A stretch of DNA of 64,000 nt from Gammaproteobacteria bacterium (GTDB taxonomy: Bacteria > Pseudomonadota > Gammaproteobacteria > Nevskiales > Nevskiaceae): NCBI GenBank assembly GCA_026398815.1, contig JAPLSA010000017.1, forward strand, positions 372,001 to 436,000. Direction: 5' to 3'. This document shows positions 31,012-40,878 of this stretch, in pieces (position 1 is the stretch's first letter; each line of letters opens with the position of its first letter). Both the position numbers and the translations under genes were made by a program. The notes below the pieces were generated by a model. That model was not told where the DNA came from. It saw only the letters and a list, made by a program, of their open reading frames with translations, and did no database searches.

Positions 31012-32247
31012 TCAGTACAGCAGGCGGGTCCGCAGCGTGCCGGAGATCGCAGCCAGCTGATCTTTCAGCTTTTCCGCCTGCTGATCGGCGGCGGCGATGT
31101 CGATGACGACATAGCCGATGTTGCCGCTGGTCTGCAGGTACTGGCCTTCGATGTTGACGTCGCCGGCCGAGAACAGCTCGTTGATCCGGCTCAGCATGCC
31201 CGGACGGTTCTCGTGGATGTGCAGCAGGCGGTGGCTGTTCGGATGCTCCGGCAGCGACACTTCCGGGAAGTTGACCGCTGACAGGGTCGAGCCGTTGTCG
31301 CTGTAGCGCACCAGCTTGGCGGCCACTTCGATGCCGATGTTTTCCTGCGCTTCCAAGGTCGAACCGCCGATGTGCGGGGTCAGGATCACGTTGTCCATGC
31401 CGATCAGCGGCGACACGAACTTGTCGTCATTGCCCTTCGGCTCGACCGGAAACACGTCGACCGCCGCACCACCGACCTGGCCGCTCTTCAGCGCCTCGGC
31501 CAGTGCGTCGATGTCGACCACGGTGCCGCGCGAGGCGTTGATCAGCAGCGCGCCGCGCTTCATCGCGCTCAGCTCCGGCTTGCCGAACATCAGTTTGGTG
31601 GCCGGCGTTTCCGGCACGTGCAGCGAGACGATGTCCGAGCGGTGCAGCAGGTCGTTGAGGCTGGCCGCCGGCGCGGCATTGCCGAGCGCCAGCTTGGTCT
31701 CGATGTCGTGGAAGATCACTCGCAGGCCCAAGCTTTCAGCGAGCACGCCGACCTGGGTGCCGATGTGGCCGTAGCCGATCAGGCCGAGCGTCTTGCCGCG
31801 CACCTCGAAGCTGCCGGCAGCGCTCTTCGACCAGCCGCCGCGATGGCATTCGGCGTTCTTCTCGGGGATGCGCCGCATCATCATGATCGCCTCGGCGATC
31901 ACCAGTTCGGCCACCGAGCGGGTGTTGGAGTACGGCGCGTTGAACACCGGAATGCCGCGCGCCTGGGCCGCGTCGAGATCGACCTGGTTGGTGCCGATGC
32001 AGAAGCAGCCGATCGCGCCGAGGCGCTTGCCTTCGGCGAGCACGGCGGCGGTCAGCTGGGTACGCGAGCGGATGCCGACCATGCGGGCATCGGAGATCGC
32101 CTTGATCAGCGCGGCTTCCGACAGCGACTTCTCGTGGAACTCGATGTTCGTGTAACCAGCAGCGCGGAAGGTTTCGACGGCGGTCTGGGACACGCCTTCG
32201 AGCAGCAGGATCTTGATGTCCTGCTTGGGGAATGAGGTCTTTTTCAT
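31012..32247 (-). CDS. serA: D-3-phosphoglycerate dehydrogenase
   Basis: GIRSRTQL, IGCFCIGTNQVDL, LGLIGYGHIGTQVG, LTPHIGGSTLEAQENIG, C-terminal ACT domain HIHENRPGML. Confidence 0.95.
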   Translation of the reverse strand: MKKTSFPKQDIKILLLEGVSQTAVETFRAAGYTNIEFHEKSLSEAALIKAISDARMVGIRSRTQLTAAVLAEGKRLGAIGCFCIGTNQVDLDAAQARGIPVFNAPYSNTRSVAELVIAEAIMMMRRIPEKNAECHRGGWSKSAAGSFEVRGKTLGLIGYGHIGTQVGVLAESLGLRVIFHDIETKLALGNAAPAASLNDLLHRSDIVSLHVPETPATKLMFGKPELSAMKRGALLINASRGTVVDIDALAEALKSGQVGGAAVDVFPVEPKGNDDKFVSPLIGMDNVILTPHIGGSTLEAQENIGIEVAAKLVRYSDNGSTLSAVNFPEVSLPEHPNSHRLLHIHENRPGMLSRINELFSAGDVNIEGQYLQTSGNIGYVVIDIAAADQQAEKLKDQLAAISGTLRTRLLY

Positions 32248-32347
32248 GATGTCCGGCATCGACCGCGGTTGTGCGGCGCGCAATTCTGCCAGCACCGGGG
32301 GCCGGGGGTCAGCCGCCGATCGCCGGCAGCCGCATGAACGCGCCGGT

Positions 32348-33139
32348 TCAGCCGAAGATCACCACGCTCTGCCGGCTCAGCACGGCCGCCCGGCCATCGC
32401 CATCGAACAGGGTGGCGGTCTGGGCGCCGTAGCCATCGGCCGCCGAGGTCACGGCGGCGTCGATCAGCCACGGCGCGGCCGGCGCATCGACATGGGCACG
32501 CAGGAATTCCAGCGTCCAGGTCAGCGAACTGGCCGGGCTCGGCCGACGCAGCAGCGACAGCGCCGGCGACGGAATCGAATCGGCCAGCGCGATCACGGTC
32601 GCTTCATCGACCACGGCAGCCTCGCGCAGCTCGGCCCACACCTGAAAGCTCGGCCGGGCGCCGCCGCAATACGGGAACGCGCCGTCGGCCCAGCGCATCC
32701 GGAACATCTTCAGGAACGGCGGCGTGATGCCGGCCACGAACGGCAGCTCGGCCGATTGCGCCGCGGGCCGGGCAGCGGCGACCGGCGGCGTGTCGATGGC
32801 GATCGTCGACGGCCGCGCCGATCCGAACACCGCCACCATTAGGCAGGCGAGCTGGCTGCCGTCGTAGAGCCGCGCCTCGGCGTGCACGGTGCTCTTGCCG
32901 GCCCGCAGCAGCTGGGCTTCAACGCGGATCTCGCCGGCCGGCAGCGGGGCGATGAACGTGGTCTGCAGGGTCCGCAGCGGCAGCGGCTCGGTCAGCCGGG
33001 CACGCATCGCCCGCACGCCGAGCACCGCCTGCAGCCCGCCGAACACGCTGCGACCCTGCAACCAGGCATCGCCGATGCGGGCAATGCCGCTGGCATCTTC
33101 GACAACGGCGGGAAACGCCAGGGGCGTCAGGCAGGTCAT
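32348..33139 (-). CDS. TesB-like acyl-CoA thioesterase (double hotdog)
   Basis: RSVFGGLQAVLGVRAM, LRTLQTTFIAPLPAGEIRVEA, SSLTWTLEFLR. Confidence 0.8.
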   Translation of the reverse strand: MTCLTPLAFPAVVEDASGIARIGDAWLQGRSVFGGLQAVLGVRAMRARLTEPLPLRTLQTTFIAPLPAGEIRVEAQLLRAGKSTVHAEARLYDGSQLACLMVAVFGSARPSTIAIDTPPVAAARPAAQSAELPFVAGITPPFLKMFRMRWADGAFPYCGGARPSFQVWAELREAAVVDEATVIALADSIPSPALSLLRRPSPASSLTWTLEFLRAHVDAPAAPWLIDAAVTSAADGYGAQTATLFDGDGRAAVLSRQSVVIFG

Positions 33140-33370
33140 GGATCGGAAAGGAATTTCAGGCGGCGCCAGCAGCGGACGGCACGCATGTTGCACCGCGACA
33201 GCCGGCCCTGCAAAGCGGCGGCGGCGAAGGCCCGGCAGCGGTGCGGTGCTGACAGAATCTTTCTCGAACGTCGCGCATGATCCGCCGCCGTAGGCGCCGG
33301 GCAGCCGCCACCAGGCCGTGCCAGCTGACGATTCGATCATCGACTTCACCGACTTGACGGCGGTGTACAA

Positions 33371-36300
33371 TTGTTGCAGCGCACCCACCGGTCACGCCGG
33401 CTTGCGCGATCGGCCGAGCCGGCCCGGAAGGCCCACGCCGCCCCCTGTCCCCAGCGCCCGCAGCCTGCGCGGAGTGATGTCTTGAAGCCAACGCGGTCCC
33501 GCCCGATCACCCACGCTGACGCCCCGCGCGGCCTGCGGCAGTGCCTGCGGGCGGCGCTTGTCTGCCTGCTGGTGCTGTGCGGTCCGGTGCTGGCGCTGAC
33601 TCCCGGCAAGGCGTTCCACAATTTCATCCGCGACAGCTGGTCGGTCGAACAGGGGCTGCCGCATATCGCCGCCGTGGCCATCGCCCAGGACGCCGAAGGC
33701 TACATCTGGATCGGCACGCCGACCGGCCTTGCCCGCTTCGATGGCGTGCGCTTCACCCACCACCTGGCGGCAAGCACGCCGGGCCTGCCGGGCGATGTCA
33801 TCGAAGCACTGCAGCTCGACGACCAGGGCCGGCTCTGGGTCGGCACCACCGCCGGCGTCGCCTGGTATCGCGATGGCGTGTTCACCGCCGTGCCGGCTGC
33901 ACCGCTGACGCCGACCGCCAACACCGAAATCACCGCAATCCTGACCGGCGCCGATGGCGCGCTGCTGCTGGCGACCCAGGGCGGGCTGTCGCGGGTCGTC
34001 GATGGCCAGCTGCGCCGCGATCCGCGCGTGGTCAGCCCGCTGCACGCGGCCATCGAGGCCGACGGGGCGCAGTGGCTGGGCAGCAACGGCGGCATCATCG
34101 AGTTGCGCGACGGCAGCGCCCGCTTCGAACCGCTGCCCGGCCTGCCGGCCGGCGATCCGGTGCTGCATCTGGCGCTGTGCAGCGGCGAGCTGTGGGCCGG
34201 CACCGGCAGCGGCCTGTTCCGGCGCAGCGGCGGCCGCTGGCAGCGCTTCGCCGATACTGCCGCGCTGGGCCGCGCGGCAATCGGCCTCATGTACGCGGAC
34301 AAGGACGGCGACCTGTGGGTCGGCACCCATGGCGGGCTGTCGCGGCTGCGCGAAGGGCGGCTGGTCGAGCAGATCGACAACGACCGCATGGGCACCCGCT
34401 GGGACTTCCTCACCGCCTTCGAGGATCGCGAGAACAACCTCTGGCTCGGCAGCCGCACGCGCGGCCTGACTCGGCTGTGGAGCGGCCTGACCACCCGCTA
34501 TTCGACTCAGGAAGGGCTGCGCTCGTCGCAGGTCTGGGCGCTGGAACGCGATGCCGGCGGGCGCGTCTGGGTCGGCACCGATGCCGGCCTGAGCCTGCTG
34601 GTCGACGGTCACTTCACGCAGCCGGTGTCGGCGCGGGCACTGCCCGACCCGGCCGTGCTCAGCCTGCTGGTGGAAGGCGACGATCTCTGGGTCGGCACGC
34701 TGAAGGGCGCGGTGCTGCTGCGCCGGAACCAGTCGGAGCCGTTGCCGGCGCTGGCGGCGCTGGAGGGCCTGCGCATCAACGGCATCCTGCGCGACCGCGC
34801 CCGGCGACTGTGGTTCGCCACCTCCGACGGCCTGTTCCGCTACGCCGGCGGTGCGCTGACGCGCTTCGGCAAGGCCGAGGGGCTCGCCGATCCCAGCGTC
34901 CGCGTGCTGTATCAGACGCGCGACGGCCGCCTGCTGCTCGGCACCCAGTTCGGGCTTGGCGAATGGACGCGCGACGCGGTGACGATGCTCGGCGGCAACA
35001 ATGGCCTGCCGGGCGATCTGGACATCACCGCGATCCACGAACTGCCGGACCGGCGGCTGGTGGTCGGCACCGCCACCGAGCAGCTGTACGTGTTCGAAGG
35101 CGGCCGCTGGACCGGCTTCGGCCACGCCCAGGGATTGCCGACCAACACGCCGTTCCGGCTGTTCGACGACGCTCGCGGCTACCTCTGGGTGGCCGGCCTG
35201 CGCGGCCTCTATCGCGCGCCGCTCGATGACCTGCGGCGCACCGGCAGCGGCCAGCCGCAGCGGGTGCGCGCGGAGATCTACGGCAACGAGTTCGCAGTCC
35301 GCAGCACCGGGCCGCGTGCCGAGTGCTGCAATGGCACCGGCAACAGCAAGGGCTTCATGGATCGCGGCGCGCTGTGGCTGCCGACCCGCGACGGCGTGCT
35401 GGTGGTGCCGACCGAGACGCTGGCCAGCAACCAGGTGCCGCCGACGGTGCGGATCGAATCGGTGCAGGTCGGCGACGCCTGGATCGGCATCGAGCCGTTC
35501 CTTGCCATGCGGCTGCCGGCCCGGGTGCGAGACCTGAGTTTCAAGTTCTCGGCGCTGAGCTTTCAGGACCCGAACGCCGTGCAATTGCAGTACCGGCTGC
35601 GCGGCTACGACACCGACTGGCGGCCGGTCCGCGACCAGCACAGCCGCCATGCCGACTACACCAACCTGCCGCCGGGCGAGTACGTGTTCGAGGTTCGCGG
35701 CGCCAACAACGCCGGCATCTGGAGCCAGGCACCGGCCAGCGTGCCGTTCCGGATCAAGCCCCGGCTGCACGAGACCAGCTGGTTCTACGGCCTCGCCGGG
35801 CTAGCTTTGCTGCTGGCCGGCTTCGCGGCCCATCGCTGGCAGCTGCGGGCGCTGGAACACCGCCGGGCGGCGCTGGAGCGCATCGTCGCCCAGCGCACCG
35901 ATGCGCTGGCGCTGGCCAACCAGCAGCTGGAAACCGCGAGCTACACCGATCCGCTGACCGGCCTGCGCAACCGCCGCTACCTGCTGAACCAGCTGCCGCA
36001 GGATCTCGCCTTCTATCGCCGCAATGCGAAGGGCAACTACCAGGCCGACCACATCCTGCTGTTCCTGCTGGTCGACATCGATCACTTCAAGCGCATCAAC
36101 GACAGCCACGGCCACGGCGGCGGCGACCGGGTGCTGCAGCAGTTCAGCGCGCTGCTCGGCGAGCTGGTGCGCACCGGCGACTACGTGACCCGCTGGGGCG
36201 GCGAGGAATTCCTGATCGTGTCGCGGCCGTTGTCGCGCGAGCACGCGGTCAGCTATGCCTCGCGGATCTGCACGGTGGTGTCGGCTCATCCCTTCGATGC

Positions 36301-36619
36301 CGGCGGCCCGGAACCGCTGCAGCTGAGCTGCTCGGTCGGCTTTTCCGAGTATCCGCTGCACGCCACGCCGCAGTCGCTGGACTGGCAGGACCTGGTCGAG
36401 ATCGCCGATCGGGCGCTGTACCACGTCAAGGAAACCGGCCGCGACGGCTGGGCCGCGTTCCTGTTCACGCCGACCACGCCGTTCCCGTCGCTGATCCAGC
36501 GTTTCAAGCGCGATCGCGGCGGCCTGCTCGCCGAGGGTGGCCTGCGGCTGCTCACCTCCCGCGATCCGCTGCCGGCGGATTCGCAGGTCGTGGCCGTCGA
36601 GTTCAAGGCACGGCCCTGA
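33371..36619 (+). CDS. Two-component-regulator propeller / Y_Y_Y domain protein with C-terminal GGDEF (diguanylate cyclase); true start uncertain
   Basis: Repeated LWVGT..GL propeller blades, Y_Y_Y-like LQYRLRGYDTDWRPVRDQHSRHADYTNLPPGEYVFEVRGAN, TM segment, TRWGGEEFLIVSR. Confidence 0.9.
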   Translation: MLQRTHRSRRLARSAEPARKAHAAPCPQRPQPARSDVLKPTRSRPITHADAPRGLRQCLRAALVCLLVLCGPVLALTPGKAFHNFIRDSWSVEQGLPHIAAVAIAQDAEGYIWIGTPTGLARFDGVRFTHHLAASTPGLPGDVIEALQLDDQGRLWVGTTAGVAWYRDGVFTAVPAAPLTPTANTEITAILTGADGALLLATQGGLSRVVDGQLRRDPRVVSPLHAAIEADGAQWLGSNGGIIELRDGSARFEPLPGLPAGDPVLHLALCSGELWAGTGSGLFRRSGGRWQRFADTAALGRAAIGLMYADKDGDLWVGTHGGLSRLREGRLVEQIDNDRMGTRWDFLTAFEDRENNLWLGSRTRGLTRLWSGLTTRYSTQEGLRSSQVWALERDAGGRVWVGTDAGLSLLVDGHFTQPVSARALPDPAVLSLLVEGDDLWVGTLKGAVLLRRNQSEPLPALAALEGLRINGILRDRARRLWFATSDGLFRYAGGALTRFGKAEGLADPSVRVLYQTRDGRLLLGTQFGLGEWTRDAVTMLGGNNGLPGDLDITAIHELPDRRLVVGTATEQLYVFEGGRWTGFGHAQGLPTNTPFRLFDDARGYLWVAGLRGLYRAPLDDLRRTGSGQPQRVRAEIYGNEFAVRSTGPRAECCNGTGNSKGFMDRGALWLPTRDGVLVVPTETLASNQVPPTVRIESVQVGDAWIGIEPFLAMRLPARVRDLSFKFSALSFQDPNAVQLQYRLRGYDTDWRPVRDQHSRHADYTNLPPGEYVFEVRGANNAGIWSQAPASVPFRIKPRLHETSWFYGLAGLALLLAGFAAHRWQLRALEHRRAALERIVAQRTDALALANQQLETASYTDPLTGLRNRRYLLNQLPQDLAFYRRNAKGNYQADHILLFLLVDIDHFKRINDSHGHGGGDRVLQQFSALLGELVRTGDYVTRWGGEEFLIVSRPLSREHAVSYASRICTVVSAHPFDAGGPEPLQLSCSVGFSEYPLHATPQSLDWQDLVEIADRALYHVKETGRDGWAAFLFTPTTPFPSLIQRFKRDRGGLLAEGGLRLLTSRDPLPADSQVVAVEFKARP

Positions 36620-36703
36620 GTCGCGCCGCCGGTCCGGACAGCCGGCTGCATCCGCGCGCCGGGGTCGCAGCATCCAAGCGGCACGCCCCCGGGAGTGGCA
36701 CCG

Positions 36704-36988
36704 ATGATCGAAGCGCTGCTGGTGATCCTGCTGCTGTTGCTGTTCGGCTGGCTGCTGGTCGCCGTGATCGGCGCCGTGTTCAGCCTGATCGGCTGGCTGC
36801 TGTGCGCGCTGCTGAGCCTGGCAGGCGGCCTGCTGTTGCTGGTGCTGCTGGTGCCGATCGGCCTGGTCGTCGGGCTGATCCTGCTGCCGGTGTTCGGCCT
36901 GGTGCTGCTGCCGGCGGCACTGCCAGCCGTGCTGGTGCTGGCGCTGCTGGTCTGGCTGCTGAAGCCAACGCGGCGGGCGGACGCCTGA
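36704..36988 (+). CDS. Very hydrophobic small membrane protein, unknown
   Basis: 94 aa, almost entirely Leu/Val/Ile-rich TM segments from MIEALLVILLLLLFGWLL. Confidence 0.55.
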   Translation: MIEALLVILLLLLFGWLLVAVIGAVFSLIGWLLCALLSLAGGLLLLVLLVPIGLVVGLILLPVFGLVLLPAALPAVLVLALLVWLLKPTRRADA

Positions 36989-37015
36989 ACCACTCGCGCC
37001 GGGCGGCCGGGCGGC

Positions 37016-37429
37016 TCAGTCCGGCCGGTTGCGCATCCAGTCGGCGGTGTCGAAGAACGAGCGCAGCAGCTGGTTCTTGACCGCGTCCGGCCACGGCTGA
37101 CGGCTCAGCGCCTGCTGCATGCAGGCCAGCCACTGGTCGCGCTCCGAGGTGGCGATCGGATACGGCAGATGCCGGGCCCGCAGCCTGGGATGGCCGAAAC
37201 GCTCGATGTAGTGGTCCGGCCCGCCGCTCCAGCCGCACAGGAACCAGAAGAACTTGTCGCGCGAGCCTTCCAGCGCCGCCGGGTGCAGCGCCCGAATGCC
37301 GGCGGCGAACGGTTCGGCGTCCATCAGCGCGTAGAAATCATCCACCAGCTTGCGGATGCCCGGCTCGCCGCCCAGGGTCTCGAACAGGCTTGGGGTCGGC
37401 GTCTCGGTCATCGGTTTGTCGGCAGCCAT
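37016..37429 (-). CDS. Group II truncated hemoglobin
   Basis: LFETLGGEPGIRKLVDDFYALMD, FFWFLCGWSGGPDHYIERFGHPRLRARHLPYPI. Confidence 0.9.
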   Translation of the reverse strand: MAADKPMTETPTPSLFETLGGEPGIRKLVDDFYALMDAEPFAAGIRALHPAALEGSRDKFFWFLCGWSGGPDHYIERFGHPRLRARHLPYPIATSERDQWLACMQQALSRQPWPDAVKNQLLRSFFDTADWMRNRPD

Positions 37430-37581
37430 GCGGGGCTGCAATCATACGACCGGTGCGGCAGGCGCACCGCGCTTGCCGCTGGTCAGCAGGCACCGGTGTT
37501 CCATCGGATGGCGCGGGGTGGAGACGCTGCAGATCGCTACCGTCCGGCTGCACAGAACAGCATCCAAGGGAGTCCCACAGA

Positions 37582-38910
37582 ATGTTTGGCACCGGCAAGA
37601 AGGCAGACAAGAAGTCCGCTGAATTCAGCATCACGCCTCGCGACCAGGCACCGGAACTGCTGGTGGTGGCGCCGGAGGCGATGCTCCGCGACCGCGAGCT
37701 GCTGACCGGCGATGCCCTGCAGCTGCCGGTCGGCCAGCGCAGCGCGGTGGTGTCGCTGCTCGATCCCGGCATCGCCGCCGGCGTTGCAAGCCCTTACGTG
37801 CTGAGCCTGTTCAACCATCCGCTCGATCTCGATCCGCTGGCCGACAAGGTGATCGCCGCCCGCGCCGCCGGTTTCGAGACGGTGCTGGTGGTGGCGATCA
37901 ATCCGACCCAGCTGGTCGCGCTCGGCCAGTGGCTCGACAAGCGCGCCGCCGCCGGCCGGCTGCAGGGCATGCGGCTGATGATCGCTTCGGACCTCGACGG
38001 CGTCTCCCGGCAGCTGCCCGGCCGCCTGAAGCCGGTGACCGAAGACAACGTGATCCGCATGCCGGCGACCACCGAGGTCGACAACCCCACGTTCAAGAAC
38101 TTCTTCGTGTTCAGCCCGGAACTGCATGCGCTGGTGGCGCGCATCCGCGGCTTCGCCGCCAACGGCATCTCGCGCGCCTGCCTGCTTGGCGGCCCCGGCT
38201 CCGGCAAGACCACGCTCGCGTACTACTACTACCTGCAGCGCGCCAAGGGAAAGTTCGTGTCGGTGAACCTGGCCGCCGAGAGCGTCGGCGACAAGGCGGC
38301 GATCAAGTCGCTGCTGTGCGGCCACGTGTCTGGCGCGTTTCCCGGCGCCGGCGCCCGTACCGGGGCGTTCCAGCATGCCCGCGATGGCGTCTGCTTCCTC
38401 GATGAAAGCCACGAGATCAACGGCGCGGTGATGGAAGTGCTGATGGAAGCGCTCGACAACGGCCAGTACCTGCCCTACGGCGCATCAGCCAAGCAGCCGC
38501 TGGAGTGCGCGGTGCTGTACGCCACCAACCGTTCGTGGACCCACCTGATGAACTCGGTGAACCTCGACCAGTTCACCCGCCTCGGCGCCTCGACCCTGCA
38601 GGTGCCGGAGCTGTCGAAGCGCGAGGAAGACATGATCGCCGTGGTCGCGACGGCCCTGGCCAAGATGGTCGGCCGCTGCACCAACTGGGTGGCGCCGACC
38701 GGCCTGTCCAGCGAAGCCTGGGGCGTGATCCGCGACTGCCGCTGGCACGGCAACATCCGGGGCCTGGTCCGGGTGCTGGAATCGGCCTTCGTCGACACCG
38801 CCACCCTCAAGGGCGGCGACAACCTGATCCGCGCCACCGAGATCGAGGCCGGCATCCAGCTCTGGGAACCGAAGTCGCACCACAGCCACCAGATCTATTC
38901 GGTGGCCTGA
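37582..38910 (+). CDS. Stand-alone sigma54-activator-like AAA+ ATPase (GAFPGA variant)
   Basis: LLGGPGSGKTTLAYYYYL Walker A, GHVSGAFPGAGARTGAFQHARDGVCFLDESHEI, ATNRSW, WHGNIRGLVRVLESAF; no receiver or C-terminal HTH visible. Confidence 0.75.
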   Translation: MFGTGKKADKKSAEFSITPRDQAPELLVVAPEAMLRDRELLTGDALQLPVGQRSAVVSLLDPGIAAGVASPYVLSLFNHPLDLDPLADKVIAARAAGFETVLVVAINPTQLVALGQWLDKRAAAGRLQGMRLMIASDLDGVSRQLPGRLKPVTEDNVIRMPATTEVDNPTFKNFFVFSPELHALVARIRGFAANGISRACLLGGPGSGKTTLAYYYYLQRAKGKFVSVNLAAESVGDKAAIKSLLCGHVSGAFPGAGARTGAFQHARDGVCFLDESHEINGAVMEVLMEALDNGQYLPYGASAKQPLECAVLYATNRSWTHLMNSVNLDQFTRLGASTLQVPELSKREEDMIAVVATALAKMVGRCTNWVAPTGLSSEAWGVIRDCRWHGNIRGLVRVLESAFVDTATLKGGDNLIRATEIEAGIQLWEPKSHHSHQIYSVA

Positions 38911-38942
38911 AGCCGTGCCGAACCACCTGCCCGGGAGGGCCG

Positions 38943-40175
38943 ATGACTGATGCGCCCCGGCGCGCGGCGCTGATCTTCATCTTCATCACCGTGGTGATCG
39001 ACGTGCTGGCCTTCGGCCTGATCATCCCGGTGCTGCCCAAGCTGATCGAGCAGTTCCGAGGCGGCGATACCGCCTACGCCGCCGAAACCTACGGCCTGTT
39101 CGCGACCGCCTGGGCGCTGATGCAGTTCCTGTTCTCGCCGCTGCTCGGCGCGCTGTCCGATCGCTGGGGTCGCCGGCCGGTGATCCTGATCTCCTGCTTC
39201 GGCCTTGGCCTCGACTACATCGTGATGGCGCTGGCGCCGACGGTCGGCTGGCTGCTGGTCGGCCGCATCCTGTCCGGCATCACCGCATCGAGCTTCTCGG
39301 TTTCGGCTGCCTATGTCGCCGACATCACGCCGCCGGACAGGCGCGCCGCCGGCTTCGGCATGCTGGGTGCGGCGTTCGGCCTGGGCTTCGTGGTCGGCCC
39401 GGCGCTCGGCGGGCTGCTCGGCGGCATCGACCCGCGCCTGCCGTTCTGGGCGGCGGCCGGGCTGGCGCTGGTCAGCGCGCTGTACGGCCTGCTGGTGCTG
39501 CCGGAATCGCTGCCGCCGGAGCGGCGCAGCGCGTTTTCGTGGAAGCGCGCCAACCCGGTCGGTGCGCTGACGCTGCTGCGCGCCTATCCGGGACTGGCCG
39601 GGCTCGCCTTCGTCAACCTGCTGTTCCAGCTCGCCCGCTACGTGCTGCCCAGCGTGTTCGTGCTGTACACCGGCTACCGCTACGGCTGGAACGCCGAAAC
39701 CACCGGCCTGACCCTGACCTTCACCGGGGTGCTGAACATCGCCGTCGAAGGCGGGCTGGTGCGCCGCTACGTCAAACGCTTCGGCGAACGGATCTCGATG
39801 TACAGCGGCCTGTCCTGCGGCACGGTCGGCTTCCTGTGGATGGCGCTGGCGCCGACTGCGCCGTGGTTCTGGGCCGGCATGCCGATCTTCGCGCTGATGG
39901 GCCTGTTCAATCCGGGCCTGCAAAGCCTGATGACCCAGCGGGTGGCGCCGACCGAACAGGGCCGGCTGCAGGGTGCCAACACCAGCATCGTCGGCATCGC
40001 CGGCATGGTCGCGCCGGCGCTGTTCACCGGCAGCTTCGCGTTCTTCATCGGCCGTGGCAGCGCGCTGCACCTGCCCGGCGCGCCGTTCCTGCTGGCCGCC
40101 AGCCTGACTTTCGCAGCACTCATCGTGGTCTGGCGGCAGACCCGCGATCCCGTGCCGCAGCCGGCGGTGCCGTGA
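38943..40175 (+). CDS. MFS transporter, TetA-like
   Basis: VLAFGLIIPVLPKL, GALSDRWGRRPVILIS, ADITPPDRRAAGFGMLGAAFGLGFVVGPALGG. Confidence 0.92.
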   Translation: MTDAPRRAALIFIFITVVIDVLAFGLIIPVLPKLIEQFRGGDTAYAAETYGLFATAWALMQFLFSPLLGALSDRWGRRPVILISCFGLGLDYIVMALAPTVGWLLVGRILSGITASSFSVSAAYVADITPPDRRAAGFGMLGAAFGLGFVVGPALGGLLGGIDPRLPFWAAAGLALVSALYGLLVLPESLPPERRSAFSWKRANPVGALTLLRAYPGLAGLAFVNLLFQLARYVLPSVFVLYTGYRYGWNAETTGLTLTFTGVLNIAVEGGLVRRYVKRFGERISMYSGLSCGTVGFLWMALAPTAPWFWAGMPIFALMGLFNPGLQSLMTQRVAPTEQGRLQGANTSIVGIAGMVAPALFTGSFAFFIGRGSALHLPGAPFLLAASLTFAALIVVWRQTRDPVPQPAVP

Positions 40176-40423
40176 TGGCCGCCGATCCGGCCGCGCTGCA
40201 CGACCAGCTCGCCGCCTGGCTGGACGACGGTGACGCCGCCGCGCTCGACCGCGCCTGCGCGATCGCCCGCGCCGAGCCGATCGAGGTCGACGCGCTGTTG
40301 CGCTTCGTGGCCGACTACGGCGCGCCGCGCGAGACCACCCAGCTGGCACTGCGCCGGCTGCGCTTCGCGATCGGCCTGCCGGTGATCGCCGGCCCGGTCT
40401 GCCGCCGCCCGACCGGAGACTGA
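40175..40423 (+). CDS. Hypothetical protein in the MFS-hslR operon
   Basis: ATG overlaps the MFS stop; 82 aa; stop 2 nt before the hslR-like GTG. Confidence 0.55.
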   Translation: MAADPAALHDQLAAWLDDGDAAALDRACAIARAEPIEVDALLRFVADYGAPRETTQLALRRLRFAIGLPVIAGPVCRRPTGD

Positions 40424-40425
40424 GC

Positions 40426-40878
40426 GTGATCGACGACGACGATGACGACGCCGATCTGGACGCCGACGACGGCGGCGATCCGCCCGCCCGCCATCCGAAG
40501 CCGGTCGACGCGGTGCGGCTCGACAAGTGGCTGTGGGCGGCACGCTTCTACAAGACCCGGAGTGTGGCCAAGGACGCGATCGAGGCCGGCCATGTCCGCT
40601 ATGCCGGGCAGCGCACCAAGGTCGCCAAGGAAGTCGCGATCGACGCCGAGATCAGCATCAAGCGCGGCTTCGACGAGATGCAGGTAACGGTGCTGGACTT
40701 GAGCGACCAGCGCCTCGGTGCGCCATTCGCGCGGCTGCTGTACGCCGAAACCGACGCCAGCCAGGCGCGCCGCGCCCGCGAGGCCGAGGCGCGCGTCGCT
40801 GCCGACGAGATCGGCAGCGATCGGCCGTCGAAGCTGCAGCGGCGGCTGATCCACCGCTTCAAACGCAGCCTGCGCTGA
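40426..40878 (+). CDS. hslR: S4-domain RNA-binding protein, heat-shock protein 15 family
   Basis: VRLDKWLWAARFYKTRSVAKDAIEAGHVRYAGQRTK; Asp-rich N-terminal extension. Confidence 0.87.
   Translation: MIDDDDDDADLDADDGGDPPARHPKPVDAVRLDKWLWAARFYKTRSVAKDAIEAGHVRYAGQRTKVAKEVAIDAEISIKRGFDEMQVTVLDLSDQRLGAPFARLLYAETDASQARRAREAEARVAADEIGSDRPSKLQRRLIHRFKRSLR

Noticed and set aside
26787-31106. Large plus ORFs 26787..28856 and 28965..31106
   Set aside because: Antisense to the DUF2236, HipA-like and S9 peptidase genes; no recognisable domains.
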